Below, piece by piece: positions 1 to 8,467 of a stretch of DNA of 20,958 nucleotides. The translations under genes were made by a program, and so were the position numbers. The number at the start of each line of letters is the position of its first letter. Positions within the stretch are counted from its first letter, which is position 1. The stretch spans positions 187,705-208,662 of the forward strand of contig JBNGIQ010009448.1 in the NCBI GenBank assembly GCA_049999765.1, in the 5' to 3' direction. Origin of the DNA: Phaeoceros laevis. Its lineage: Eukaryota; Anthocerotophyta; Anthocerotopsida; Notothyladales. The notes below the pieces were generated by a model. That model was given only the letters and a program-made list of their open reading frames with translations. It was not told where the DNA came from and did no database searches.

Positions 1-378
1 CCTCGCAGCCTCATCGAAATCCATCTCATCCATGGCCTTCCAAATTTGTAAATGTACCTCGTGCATTTCCTCATCATCAGAAGGTTGGTGGTCTGCTTCG
101 CCCATGGCCATGGTCGTGGAGGGAGGGCACGAATTGTGGGCAGTCATCATTTTGGTCGTATCAAGAAATCCAATGAAGGGCCTCCTGCTGTAGCCTCCTT
201 TCTTGCTGCGATCTGCTGCTAGCAGCTCATCGGCATCGGAGCCGGACAGAGTATAAGGTCCTGCCAGTGCTCTAGCTCTCTTCCTTTTCCCGGGTTGCAC
301 ATGCCTAGTAGCCTGGAAAATGGTGGGCACTGTTTCCTCACCCTGGCCTTCACTGCGTTTGGGTCCATGCGGATCCAT
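1..378 (-). CDS. Unknown protein, N-terminal part, runs off the left edge
   Basis: A minus-strand frame is open from a stop at 430-432 down to base 1, 143 codons without interruption. The first Met (376-378) starts MDPHGPKRSEGQGEE. The 126 visible residues are polar: an acidic start, a basic stretch GKRKRARA that could be a nuclear localisation signal, then an acidic region (SDDEEMHEVH) and a Met/Asp-rich end (KAMDEMDFDEAAR). No signal peptide or membrane segment is visible and I recognise no domain. The frame could also be an internal exon, because it stays open upstream of the Met. The open length and coherent acidic/basic composition support coding, but the product is unknown. Confidence 0.45.
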   Translation of the reverse strand, partial: MDPHGPKRSEGQGEETVPTIFQATRHVQPGKRKRARALAGPYTLSGSDADELLAADRSKKGGYSRRPFIGFLDTTKMMTAHNSCPPSTTMAMGEADHQPSDDEEMHEVHLQIWKAMDEMDFDEAAR

Positions 379-841
379 GTCTTCAGGTGTGTCAGATTGA
401 TTGCTAGCAGGGGAGCTGCACGGAGCTTGTCAACAGCTTGGTTGTGAACACACCATCAGACTCTGGACTTTGCCGAATGCCATCTGGACGAGCTGCTCAT
501 CCGCCTAAGTATGCACTAGCACTGCTGTGTCCAGATAGCTTCCAGCTTCTCGGATACGTAAATGGCGCTTGCGCTTCCTGTTTCGGGTTGTTGGTGTTAC
601 ACATGTACATGGGATCGCTCGAATGGAATGTCCATTCCTGGCAGCGACCGTCCATTCAACGCAGCCGGAGGCTCATCTGTAGGCTTGGCCGCATTTTTGC
701 TTTCAGCGTCAATTGTGCCCTGCAGAGCAATCTTGATAGATGATTCTGACGATGTTGTGCTGAGGCAGACAATGTTCACCTGGATATGTCCATCACAAAC
801 GAGGATATAGAAAACCAGCAGGCGCGGGGGCTGTCACTAGT
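379..841. other. No recognisable gene
   Basis: Short frames occur on both strands. One on the minus strand is open from about 833 to 597 and reads through DGHIQVNIVCLSTTSSESS to a stop. I cannot tie any of them to a family. They could be a decayed exon of the gene at the left edge, or chance. Confidence 0.4.
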
Positions 842-1186
842 TCAGCAATCATTGCCAACTTGAAGCCATGGCTGCTCAGCAGCCACGGCTTGACAGTGAA
901 GTCGTCGCCCCAACACCAGATGTTTTTCAGCCCCGCACCATCGGATAACTCTGTCCAGCAGAGAGGACACACGAGATTGTGTCTCCGTCAAGACGACCAA
1001 AGCGGCAACTGCTCGACTTAGATGCCCATTCTCACAAAGTTGTTCGATTGCAGCCTGAGCCGTCCCGTACCTTGGCACTCTGGCACCGTCGGAGCGGCAG
1101 CATAATGATGCAACAGGGGGTTGGATGTAGGCTGCGCAGACAGTCCACCCTACATGTCCAAGACAGCCAGCTAGGCATCCACCCAG
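842..1186 (-). pseudogene. PPR protein fragment
   Basis: The minus frame is open from 1186 to a stop at 842. It contains AAIEQLCENGHLSRAVAAL, then a stretch ending RWCGAEKHLVLGRRLHCQAVAAE. This matches the usual start of a plant PLS-class pentatricopeptide-repeat protein: a helix with AIEQLC..GHLS.A, then LL..CG..K.L..GR.LH.Q.V. Intact family members continue with many 31-36-residue repeats and often an E/DYW tail for organellar RNA editing. Here the frame stops straight after the first repeat-like unit and no further repeats follow, so I read it as a relic. The family call rests on the motif pattern alone; a chance match is less likely but possible. Confidence 0.4.
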
Positions 1187-1297
1187 TCAGGCTTGTTGAA
1201 GTTGTTCAGCGATATGGGCTCCTTGGACTCCTTGTGCCTGGAGTCGGGAGAGCGCGCGCTCCTCTCGAGCATGGCGGGGCGCGGGGAGGCTAGGAGA

Positions 1298-1373
1298 GGG
1301 GCGTGGCTGGGAGGATCACAGGATCCACGTGGATCCTGGGAGGTGGATCCTGTGATCCTCCCAGCCGCGCCCC
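1298..1373. repeat. 31-bp inverted repeat (hairpin) with nested G-box palindrome
   Basis: Arms 1298-1328 and 1343-1373 are reverse complements over 31 bp with one mismatch (T1304 against C1367, a wobble pair in RNA). The loop is 14 nt. The left arm and loop start also form a perfect 16-bp palindrome at 1321-1336, GGATCCACGTGGATCC, with the G-box core CACGTG at its centre. The structure is GC-rich and sits in relic-filled DNA. Confidence 0.85.
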
Positions 1374-1479
1374 AAATTACTCGTAGTTCTCTTCTTTCCT
1401 TTCATATCAGCCTATCCAGTGCTCTTTGTCAACCATACTTCGTGTTTATCCTCACAACCCTGCGGCTCTGTATGTACAG

Positions 1480-1561
1480 GTATGACCTCTACTCGTTCTC
1501 AGTCATTCCCACCGTTGGCAAGCTGGTGAGATGTGACCGAGCTTCAAACCAGTACCTGGTG
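1480..1561 (+). pseudogene. COQ5/UbiE-type methyltransferase exon fragment
   Basis: After an acceptor-like sequence (tgtacag, ending at 1479 or 1480) the frame reads YDLYSFSVIPTVGKLVRCDR, then ASNQYLV, and ends at a good donor (GTATGA from 1562). This matches the late region of COQ5, the mitochondrial C-methyltransferase of ubiquinone synthesis, where the family typically reads YD.YSF.VIP..G.LV..D..SY.YL.ESI. Here the Tyr of SYQYL is Asn, and I find no matching exons upstream or downstream within 1 kb. It is therefore a single orphan exon, probably captured or left from a decayed copy, and not an active gene. Confidence 0.5.
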
Positions 1562-1890
1562 GTATGAAAAAGACCAGTCTTCCGCATTCCAACATCGTAT
1601 TGGCAACAACGGTAATTCTTCGTAGGAACTTCGTACCAGTGATGGTTTCCAGCCCCGTTTTCTTTAAAATTTCCTCAGTGTGGGTGAGCTGGAAGCTTTC
1701 CCTGTTTTTTATTTTTTGACGGGTTGTGGACCCTCTGGTCTAATGACATGGATAAGGAGAGGCCCCAAATCTCTTCATCACCTCAATATTAGCACAACTG
1801 TCGATAGCCCGTACTGTGCTGCCTCGTCTGCAAGGTAAGGAGCAATAAGTGACTGTGTCTTGTTTTTCACCAAAGCTTGTGCTCCTCCAG

Positions 1891-1952
1891 CTTGAAGCGG
1901 CTGCAAACAGATTAGACCATATTGATCTCTACCAGATACATCGGCTTCACAG
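1891..1952 (+). pseudogene. Aldo/keto reductase exon fragment, frameshifted
   Basis: A cctccag acceptor precedes an exon-like segment that ends at a perfect donor (GTAAGG from 1953). One frame gives SLKRLQTD and, after about five extra bases, another gives HIDLYQIHR. Together they match the SL.RLQ.DYIDLYQ.HR signature of NADP-dependent aldo/keto reductases. The shift brings an in-frame TAG where the Tyr should be. No neighbouring exons of the family are visible, so this is a relic. Confidence 0.5.
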
Positions 1953-2308
1953 GTAAGGCCTATCCGGGTGTTATACGTCTGTAGATTAGATTGCTACAAC
2001 TTTTGATGTGGCTTGAATTTCTATAGAGTTTCCTTAGAAGTAAGTTGCCTTCGCTTTGAGGTTTGCAGATATGTGCCCATGTTTTAGTTACACCGACTAT
2101 TATCCTACCACAGCTAGGTACTCACTGCTAAGGTCAACTGGGCAGACTTCTTTTTCCAAAAATGACCTGAAGTGTAGCACCTTGGTTTTCGTGGCTCCCA
2201 GACGCATCTTTTGGAGGAGCACTAGAAGTCCTACCTCAAGGACACTGGACATCCGACATTCTCAACTTCTCAGTGACTCGGCTTGTCCAAAATGATTATT
2301 CTATTCAC
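1953..2308. other. No recognisable gene
   Basis: No homologous frame was found. This stretch, and the DNA between it and the RLP start at 2530, is mixed-composition DNA that probably includes the RLP promoter. No clear TATA box could be assigned. Confidence 0.4.
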
Positions 2309-2375
2309 TATTCTATTCCTTACTTGTTTCTTGAGTATTCTATTCCTTACTTGTTTCTTGAGTATTCTATTCCTT
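2309..2375 (+). repeat. 27-bp tandem repeat, about 2.5 copies
   Basis: Two identical 27-bp units lie at 2309-2335 and 2336-2362. A partial third copy of 13 bp follows (2363-2375). The sequence is pyrimidine-rich and lies about 155 bp upstream of the RLP start codon, so it may be in its promoter or leader. Confidence 0.9.
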
Positions 2376-2529
2376 TTAATAATCTTTTTAAAAAGTTTTT
2401 CAGTGGAATATCTCGTTTTTTTCCTCTCACAACCTCGAACTCTGGAGAGAGCTTCTCAAGTCAAATATTTCAGTCCGAACTCTCAAGATAAAACTGTAAG
2501 GTGTGGCATATGCTCATGTATAGAAGAAG

Positions 2530-4194
2530 ATGATGAACGGAAAGTTGATGTTTGTGTCTCGAGCAATAACGCTGCATCTCTTGTGTCGTGTGGTTCTAAA
2601 CAGCGCCATTCATGCTTTGTCATCAGGGACACCCTCAGACTCTGAACTGGAGACCCTGAAGACACTCAAACAGGCCATATTGGGCGACTCCAACTCAAGT
2701 CTTGAAGGTTGGAACGAAACAGTTTCTGGGGCTCCCTGTTCCTGGTTGGGCGTGACATGCGACTCCAACTCTCGAGTCACTTCTCTGGATTTGTCTGGTA
2801 AATACCTGCCAGGCTTTATCCACCCGAATGTTCGCAACTTGCAATCTCTGACCACCTTGAATCTGTCAAGCAACTCGCTGCGTGGAGGTGTTCCCCCTGC
2901 ATTAGGGCAGTGTGCAAATCTGGCAGTTCTGGATTTGAGCTACAACGCCTTCCTATCAGGCCAAATTCCTCCTGAGCTGGGAAACCTCCAGAAATTGGAG
3001 GTGCTCTTGATAGTGGGAACCAATTTGACTGGAGCGCTGCCAACGGATCTGGGCAACTGCAGCCACCTGCGAGAGCTGCAAATCGGTAGTGGCGCGGTAG
3101 GTAATTGGACCATTTCTGGCAGCATTCCGGACGAGTTGGGCCGGTTAACAAATCTGCAGGTTCTAGTGCTCCAAGGATTGCAACTGCAGGGGCCCATTCC
3201 GGCTTCAATTGGCAATTGCCGCCAGCTCACAGTTCTGAAACTCGAGTCCAACTCTCTTACAGGTCGCATTCCTTCACAACTTGGTGAGCTCGCTCGGTTG
3301 GAGGTGCTGCAACTCACGAGGAATCAGCTGAAAGGCCCCATCCCTCCAGAGCTGGGTCGGCTGAGGAATCTGCGGACGCTGGCCCTGAACCACCAGAAGT
3401 TGACAGGAACGATCCCTACCTCCCTCGGAAACTGTGAGCAGCTTAGGTCTCTCAGCTTCCTCGATGCCGGACTCACTGGTGGCCTCCCTGCGGAGATGGG
3501 AAACCTCACCAGATTGGAGGTGTTACATTTGAAGGGGAACGACCTCTCAGGGCCCATTCCTGTGCAACTGGGTCGGCTGCAGAAGCTGCGAGTGCTAATG
3601 CTGGATGAGAATCAACTGAGTGGGAAGATTCCCAGATCTTTGGAAACGCTGACATCGTTGGAGAGATTGAATGTGGCTGCAAACAGGCTATCTGGTCCGG
3701 TCCCTCATTTCCTAGGAAACCTTACAAATTTGCAAGAATTGGACTTGTCATTTAACATTTTTACAGGCAGCATCCCGGAGAGTTTTGGGCAGATGCAGAA
3801 GCTGAAATCCATCTACCTGGACAGCAACAGGATCAGTGGTAGCATCCCAGTCACCATTGGTAGGCTCCACGATCTTGAGGAGGTGAGTTTGCCCAACAAC
3901 AAAATGAGGGGGGCGATTCCAGACATTTTCCAGAACATGACGTCTCTTTGGAAGGTGGATCTTGGAAACAACTGGATTTCGGGGAGGATCCCTCCTTCCC
4001 TAGCCTCGCTACCCTCCTTGGATTACCTGCATTTGGAGCGGAATTCATTGACGGGCTCAATTCCGCCGTCATTTGGGAATATGTCATGGTTGGATGTTTC
4101 TTTCAACCGCCTGACTGGCCGTCTCCCGCCATATCTAGCAACACCCCCCACTCCCCCTGGCATACCAGAGTTCTGCCGGCCCATAACAAGATAA
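2530..4194 (+). CDS. LRR receptor-like protein, N-terminal portion (broken by assembly)
   Basis: This is the ectodomain of a plant leucine-rich-repeat cell-surface receptor. The start is well placed: MMNGKLMF follows an in-frame TAG only 6 nt upstream. Residues 1-30 look like a signal peptide. An LRRNT cap follows (DSELETLKTLKQAI, then CSWLGVTC with its paired cysteines, about residues 38-77). About 19-20 plant-type LRRs come next (LxxLxLxxNxLxGxIPxxLGxL). No kinase is seen. The frame ends at about 554 residues in a non-LRR tail (PPTPPGIPEF) just before an A-run and adapter sequence. The true boundary is therefore unknown: an exon junction and perhaps further LRRs are probably missing. The segment from 4331 on is the same gene's C-terminal half. 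Known family roles are peptide-hormone or immune perception; the ligand is unknown. Confidence 0.85.
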   Translation: MMNGKLMFVSRAITLHLLCRVVLNSAIHALSSGTPSDSELETLKTLKQAILGDSNSSLEGWNETVSGAPCSWLGVTCDSNSRVTSLDLSGKYLPGFIHPNVRNLQSLTTLNLSSNSLRGGVPPALGQCANLAVLDLSYNAFLSGQIPPELGNLQKLEVLLIVGTNLTGALPTDLGNCSHLRELQIGSGAVGNWTISGSIPDELGRLTNLQVLVLQGLQLQGPIPASIGNCRQLTVLKLESNSLTGRIPSQLGELARLEVLQLTRNQLKGPIPPELGRLRNLRTLALNHQKLTGTIPTSLGNCEQLRSLSFLDAGLTGGLPAEMGNLTRLEVLHLKGNDLSGPIPVQLGRLQKLRVLMLDENQLSGKIPRSLETLTSLERLNVAANRLSGPVPHFLGNLTNLQELDLSFNIFTGSIPESFGQMQKLKSIYLDSNRISGSIPVTIGRLHDLEEVSLPNNKMRGAIPDIFQNMTSLWKVDLGNNWISGRIPPSLASLPSLDYLHLERNSLTGSIPPSFGNMSWLDVSFNRLTGRLPPYLATPPTPPGIPEFCRPITR

Positions 4195-4204
4195 AAAAAA
4201 AAAA

Positions 4205-4223
4205 AGATGTGTATAAGAGACAG
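4205..4223 (+). other. Residual Tn5 mosaic-end (Nextera) adapter
   Basis: AGATGTGTATAAGAGACAG is an exact 19-bp match to the Tn5 transposase mosaic end used in tagmentation libraries. It follows a 13-base A-run (4193-4205) and interrupts the RLP gene. This is library sequence left in the assembly, so the join between about 4190 and 4300 should not be trusted. Confidence 0.95.
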
Positions 4224-4282
4224 GAGATTTCGAGCTTCAAAATGCTAGCCCGCTCTTCATACCTGTCATAAATTTGCTGATC

Positions 4283-4334
4283 ACTTTTGAATGTTCCAGG
4301 GCCNNNNNNNNNNACTTTTGAATGTTCCAGGGCC
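4283..4334. other. 10-N scaffold gap with identical 21-bp flanks
   Basis: The 21 bases at 4283-4303 are repeated exactly at 4314-4334, on either side of ten Ns (4304-4313). The two contig ends overlap and should have been merged. The Ns are a scaffolding placeholder and not missing genome. Confidence 0.93.
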
Positions 4335-5396
4335 ACTGCCTGAGATCTACGGCAATGCCAACAGTTTGGAACGATTGTTACTGCGTGGCAATCGGCGCCT
4401 AAGTGGTCCCCTGCCATCCAGCCTCGGAAACTGCGAGAAGTTGGAGCTGCTCGACCTCCGGGACAACCAATTGTCTGGGACAATTCCATACAACCTTCAC
4501 AGGCTAACCGCTTTGCGAGTTCTTGTATTGTCAAAGAACGGACTGAGTGGAGAGATTCCTGCATGGATCGGCAACTTGCCCGAGCTGCAAGCCTTGGCAC
4601 TGGCTGGAAACAGGTTTGTGGGGAGCATCCCCCAGGGCTTGGTTGGCCATGGCCTGCAGGGATTCAGGCACAATGAGCAAGGCGACGGTCACCTCGCATA
4701 TCCTTGGATGTTAAGGGACCACGATTACTTGCTGACACATACCATCTACGAGGAGGTCATCGAGATACAGGGACGCTTACATCCCTATGTTCTGGCAAGC
4801 AACATCATGATTGATCTTTCCTCCAACCAGCTGACAAGCACTATACCACAGCACATTGGGAATCTGTCCGCTCTCAGGGCCTTGAACCTGTCTCACAACC
4901 ACCTGAGTGGCTCTATCCCCGCCAGCTTCAGCCATCTTAGGCTCATCGAGTCTCTGGATTTGTCAGGCAATGATCTGTTAGGCGGCATCTCCCCTCTGCG
5001 CTGTCGCAGCTTTCGTTTCTGGCAGTGTTCAACATCTCTTACAACAGATTCGTGGGCCCCCTTCCCACAGGTGGACAGCTTCGTACTTTGATCAGTGAAG
5101 ATAGCTACTTTCCTGGCAACTCCGGCCTCTGTTCACCAAGGCCAGAATTTCCAGATGATTTTCCTCTTCCAAGCTGCCAAGCGAGGGACCTGAGTAGTGA
5201 AATGCTTTCAGCCCAGGTGAAGGATCATAATGATGAGGGCTGTCTGATGCAGGCGTTTTGGTTTGGTTTCCCAATAGGATTCGCTGTGATGGCTACTATT
5301 TTGGTGGCAAATAGAAGACTTGGACAGCTTGTTCTGGAGCCCTTCAGGGAGCCCAGATCCCACAGCCGTTTGTATGGGGTATTCAAGGATGGGTAA
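4331..5396 (+). CDS. LRR receptor-like protein, C-terminal portion with frameshift
   Basis: This looks like the C-terminal half of the RLP that starts at 2530. A good acceptor (gaatgttccag, ending 4330), with a branch-point-like tgctgat upstream, precedes PLPEIYGNANSLERL. Four LRRs follow, then a non-LRR island (about 4645-4800, containing YPWMLRDHDYLL). The last four LRRs start at IMIDLSSNQL. This island-plus-four-LRR plan is typical of RLPs. The frame breaks at 4990-4994: TCCCC needs one more base (or two fewer). The shifted frame then continues with FNISYNRFVGPLPTGGQL, a cysteine-pair cap (GLCS to LPSCQ), one membrane segment (FWFGFPIGFAVMATILVA) and a short basic tail to a stop at 5394-5396. 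No kinase follows. The C-run shift may be a sequencing error or a real mutation. Confidence 0.8.
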
Positions 5397-5580
5397 GCTA
5401 GCTAGCTAGCTGAATTGGTTGCACCTAGACTAGTTAGGTGTTGATGTATTATCTTCCTGCTATTCGGAAGCTTATCCTTCAGAGATGATCCTTCAGTGAC
5501 GCTTTCATTTGGTAAATTGGTAGTGGTAGCCTCGAATATATCCTTCCATTCTTCCTTTAATATGGCCAAGTGTTTTGACC

Positions 5581-5611
5581 TTTTTGACAGAGCTTTTGAC
5601 TCTGTCAAAAA
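5581..5611. repeat. 12-bp inverted repeat
   Basis: Arms 5581-5592 and 5600-5611 (TTTTTGACAGAG and its complement) are perfect around a 7-nt loop. It lies about 185 bp after the RLP stop and could be a small hairpin in the 3' region. Confidence 0.85.
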
Positions 5612-5640
5612 GTATAGTAGTAAAAAAGAGCCGTGCTATA

Positions 5641-5680
5641 CCAACTCCACAAGGGAAAGGCCAACTCCACAAGGGAAAGG
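5641..5680 (+). repeat. 20-bp perfect tandem duplication
   Basis: Two identical adjacent 20-bp copies, CCAACTCCACAAGGGAAAGG, lie about 310 bp upstream of the ascorbate oxidase start. Confidence 0.95.
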
Positions 5681-5694
5681 CGCCGGCTCACCCG

Positions 5695-5797
5695 GCCGAC
5701 TTCGCGGACGGGGGAACGCGGACGGGGACGCGGTAGCGTACCGGTACGGGGACGGTCTGGGACGGGACTGGGACGGCCTTGGACGGGACTGGGAGGA
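5695..5797 (+). repeat. GC-rich degenerate minisatellite
   Basis: Imperfect copies of a GGGACGGGACTGGGACGG-like motif are strung over about 100 bp, very G-rich on the plus strand. It lies 200-300 bp upstream of the ascorbate oxidase ATG, in its promoter or leader. G-tracts of three or more recur but are mostly split by AC. Confidence 0.7.
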
Positions 5798-5993
5798 GGT
5801 CAGCAATCGTATAACTGGTGTCTTCGTCATCGAGTCCTTCGTCCTTCCAAGGCGGTTGTGAGAGTCTCCGTCCTGGTGTCGCTTGGATCTGGCCGTGAGT
5901 AGTGCCAATTGGTGCACGGAACAGAGTGCGGGCAGTACACCATTGACGACGTGAGCGGCCCGACTGACTGCTCTGTGACACACCAATAGCGAA

Positions 5994-8193
5994 ATGGCGG
6001 GAGGTCGAATGCGGCCGCTCCTGCTGCTGCTCGTATCTCTCCTGGCGCTGGGAGGCGCTCGAGCTGCGACGCATCACTACAAGTGGAAGGCGGAGAATTT
6101 GTACTGGTCGCCGGATTGCGTGGAGACGGTGATCATCGCTGTAAATGGGCAGTACCCGGCGCCCACTATTCGCGTCGAAGCCGGTGACACTGTGGTTGTG
6201 GAGCTTGAGAATGCACTTACAACAGAAGGCCTCGCAGTTCACTGGCACGGAATCCGTCAGGTCAGTTTCTTCCCCGCACAGTCTCTGAATCTGTTCACAA
6301 ACTTGTGACTTTAGAGATAGCAATTGCTGCCGATGAAAATTGTTTTGATGGCCGGTTGAGGTTTGTGCACTTGAGACTGGATTCGCTCTTGCAAGCTTCC
6401 GGAATGTGCACAATTCAGTGCAGCAAGCTAGCAAATCTTTCATTGCGCTGGTGATCATCAAGTACTTTCAAGAGGGGGAGTTTGTGGTTGCTGAGCAGAA
6501 TGGTACCACTGCCTTCGTTTGAGTGCAGAAAGGAACGCCTTGGGCGGATGGAGCGCCTTACGTCTCGCAGTGCCCCATCAATCCGGGGGAGACATTCGAG
6601 TACAAGTTCGTGACATCAGAGGTAAAGTTGCACCTGAAACACCTGCTTGTTGCAAGTTCGCTGGGGAGTGAGGCCAGACGGCTTACAAGTGTGTTGTGGC
6701 GTTGTTGCGGAATCGTTGGACATTGCAGCCAGGAACATTTCTCTACCACGGACACTTTGGGCTTCAGAGGTCTGCAGGCTTCTACGGCTCCCTCATCGTG
6801 CTGCCTCCCAGAGGCAAACCCGAGCCCTTCAAGTACCACGAGGAGCTCAGCATCGTCATCAACGACTGGTGGCACCGCAACATCTACGACCAGCAGACGG
6901 GGCTCTTCACCAACCCCTTCCGATTCGTTGGCGAGCCTCAGTCACTCCTCATCGAGGGAAGAGGAGCCTACAACTGCTCGCTGGTCCCTCAGGGAGCCGT
7001 TGCTGGCTCCGGCGATGCTGTCTCCTGCAACGCAACCAGGCCGCAATGCGCGCCCTACGTCCTCCCAGTGCAGCCCGGGAAGACCTACAGGCTACGCATT
7101 GCCAGCTCTGCCTCCCTTTCCTCCCTCAACTTCATTCTGGAGGTGAGTACCACAACGAGACCGTTCATCTTGGAAGCAATTGATCCAGACCTCGCTGTGG
7201 ATACTGACTGACTACCAATTCCCCCTCCCACAGGGCCACAAGATGACTCTGGTTGAAGCAGATGGCGCCTACGTCCAGCCAGTGAAGCTGGACAACTTGG
7301 ACGTCTACCCCGGCCAGACCTACTCCGTGCTCTTCACCACAGACCAGGACCCCACCCGGAACTACTGGGCCGCCATCAACGTGCGGGGAAGGAGCCCCAT
7401 GACTCCCACAGGCCTGGCCATCCTCAGCTACCTCCCGAACCCTACGCCTCCACCGACTCCCGCCCCTGTCAGCCCCATCTGGAACGACTTCGCATACAGC
7501 GTAGCTCAAGCGAAGCAGATCGTAGCCAGAAGAGGCTACGAGGTGCGTCCCCCGCCCAAGGCGGACAGGAAGCTCGTCTTCCTGACCTCCCAGAACCGCA
7601 TCAACGGCGTCATCAAATGGGCCATCAACAACATCTCCTACCACGCCCCCTCCACCCCGGTTCTGGCCGCTCTCAAGTACAATCTCAAGCACGCCTTCTC
7701 CCAGGTTCCTCCTCCCGATGTCCTCCCGGACCTCGCCTCCTACAACATCTCTGCCCCGCCAGCGAACCCTAATGCCACCTTCGGGAACGGGGTGTACACC
7801 CTAAAGCTGGGGAGCGTGGTGGACGTGGTGATCCAAAACGTCAACACGCTCACTCCTAATAACTCCGTGATCCACCCATGGCACCTCCACGGGCACAACT
7901 TCTGGGTGCTGGGTTATGGGGATGGCGCCTTCGATGCAGCCAGGGACGAGAAGACGTATAACCTGAAGAATCCGGTGTACCGCAACACGGTGGCGGTGTT
8001 TCCTCTGGGCTGGACTGCCATCAGGTTCGTGGCTGATAACCCTGGAGCATGGGGGTTTCATTGCCATGTGGACGCTCACTTCCACATGGGCATGGGAGTG
8101 GTGTTTGCGGAGGGGGTGGATAGGATCCCTAGTTTGCCTGCCTCCACTCTGGGATGTGGTCTCACCAAGAAACTCTTCAATCTGCCTAAATGA
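5994..8193 (+). CDS. L-ascorbate oxidase-like multicopper oxidase, 4 exons
   Basis: Exons are 5994-6260, 6529-6621, 6729-7142 and 7234-8193, all with GT-AG borders and matching phase, giving 577 residues, the family's usual size. The ATG follows an in-frame TGA 18 nt upstream. Residues 1-24 are a signal peptide (poly-Leu core, cut near GARA), so the enzyme is secreted to the cell wall. Three cupredoxin domains carry the copper ligands: HWHG at 83-86, YHGH at 126-129, HPWHLHGH at 472-479 and [13 protein letters not shown] at 533-545, which includes the type-1 Cys535, His540 and axial Met545. [10 protein letters not shown] and [13 protein letters not shown] are typical of ascorbate oxidases. 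The expected reaction is oxidation of apoplastic ascorbate with reduction of O2 to water. Laccase or SKU5-like proteins are less likely: SKU5 types lack the ligands. It runs convergently into GH3. Confidence 0.93.
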
Positions 8194-8467
8194 GTGAGGG
8201 CACTGAGGCTAGATGGGCTACAGGCCTTTTGTTGCTTGTACAATTACACTTTCTTTGAGCCACAGTCACTAGCTTTACAGAACCACAGAGTTCAAAATCC
8301 TTCTGACATTCTTTGGCCAGCCAGGGAGGATGGAGCCAGTTTTGTTGCTGATTCTCAAACAATGGTGGTTTTTGCCACAGTGTGGTGTGAACAGTATCTT
8401 CTGAGATCAATTGATCCATAGGCATCTCCAAATCAAAGGTGGGTTATCTAACAAACATCCATCGACA
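8194..8467. other. Convergent intergenic spacer
   Basis: This spacer lies between the stop codons of ascorbate oxidase (plus) and GH3 (minus), so it holds both 3' UTRs. No canonical AATAAA is evident and no further gene is seen. Confidence 0.6.

Noticed and set aside
2160-2296. Plus-strand stretch reading WLPDASFGGALEVLPQGHW
   Set aside because: It looks protein-like, but I could not link it to any family and it has no start or splice borders; probably chance.
4291-4334. ATG at 4291 as the start of a separate LRR gene
   Set aside because: It lies in duplicated contig-end sequence that reads as intron plus acceptor, next to Ns and adapter; the LRRs that follow continue the upstream receptor.
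7165-7692. Minus-strand 175-codon frame inside ascorbate oxidase
   Set aside because: It is a shadow of the strongly coding plus strand, with no family resemblance.
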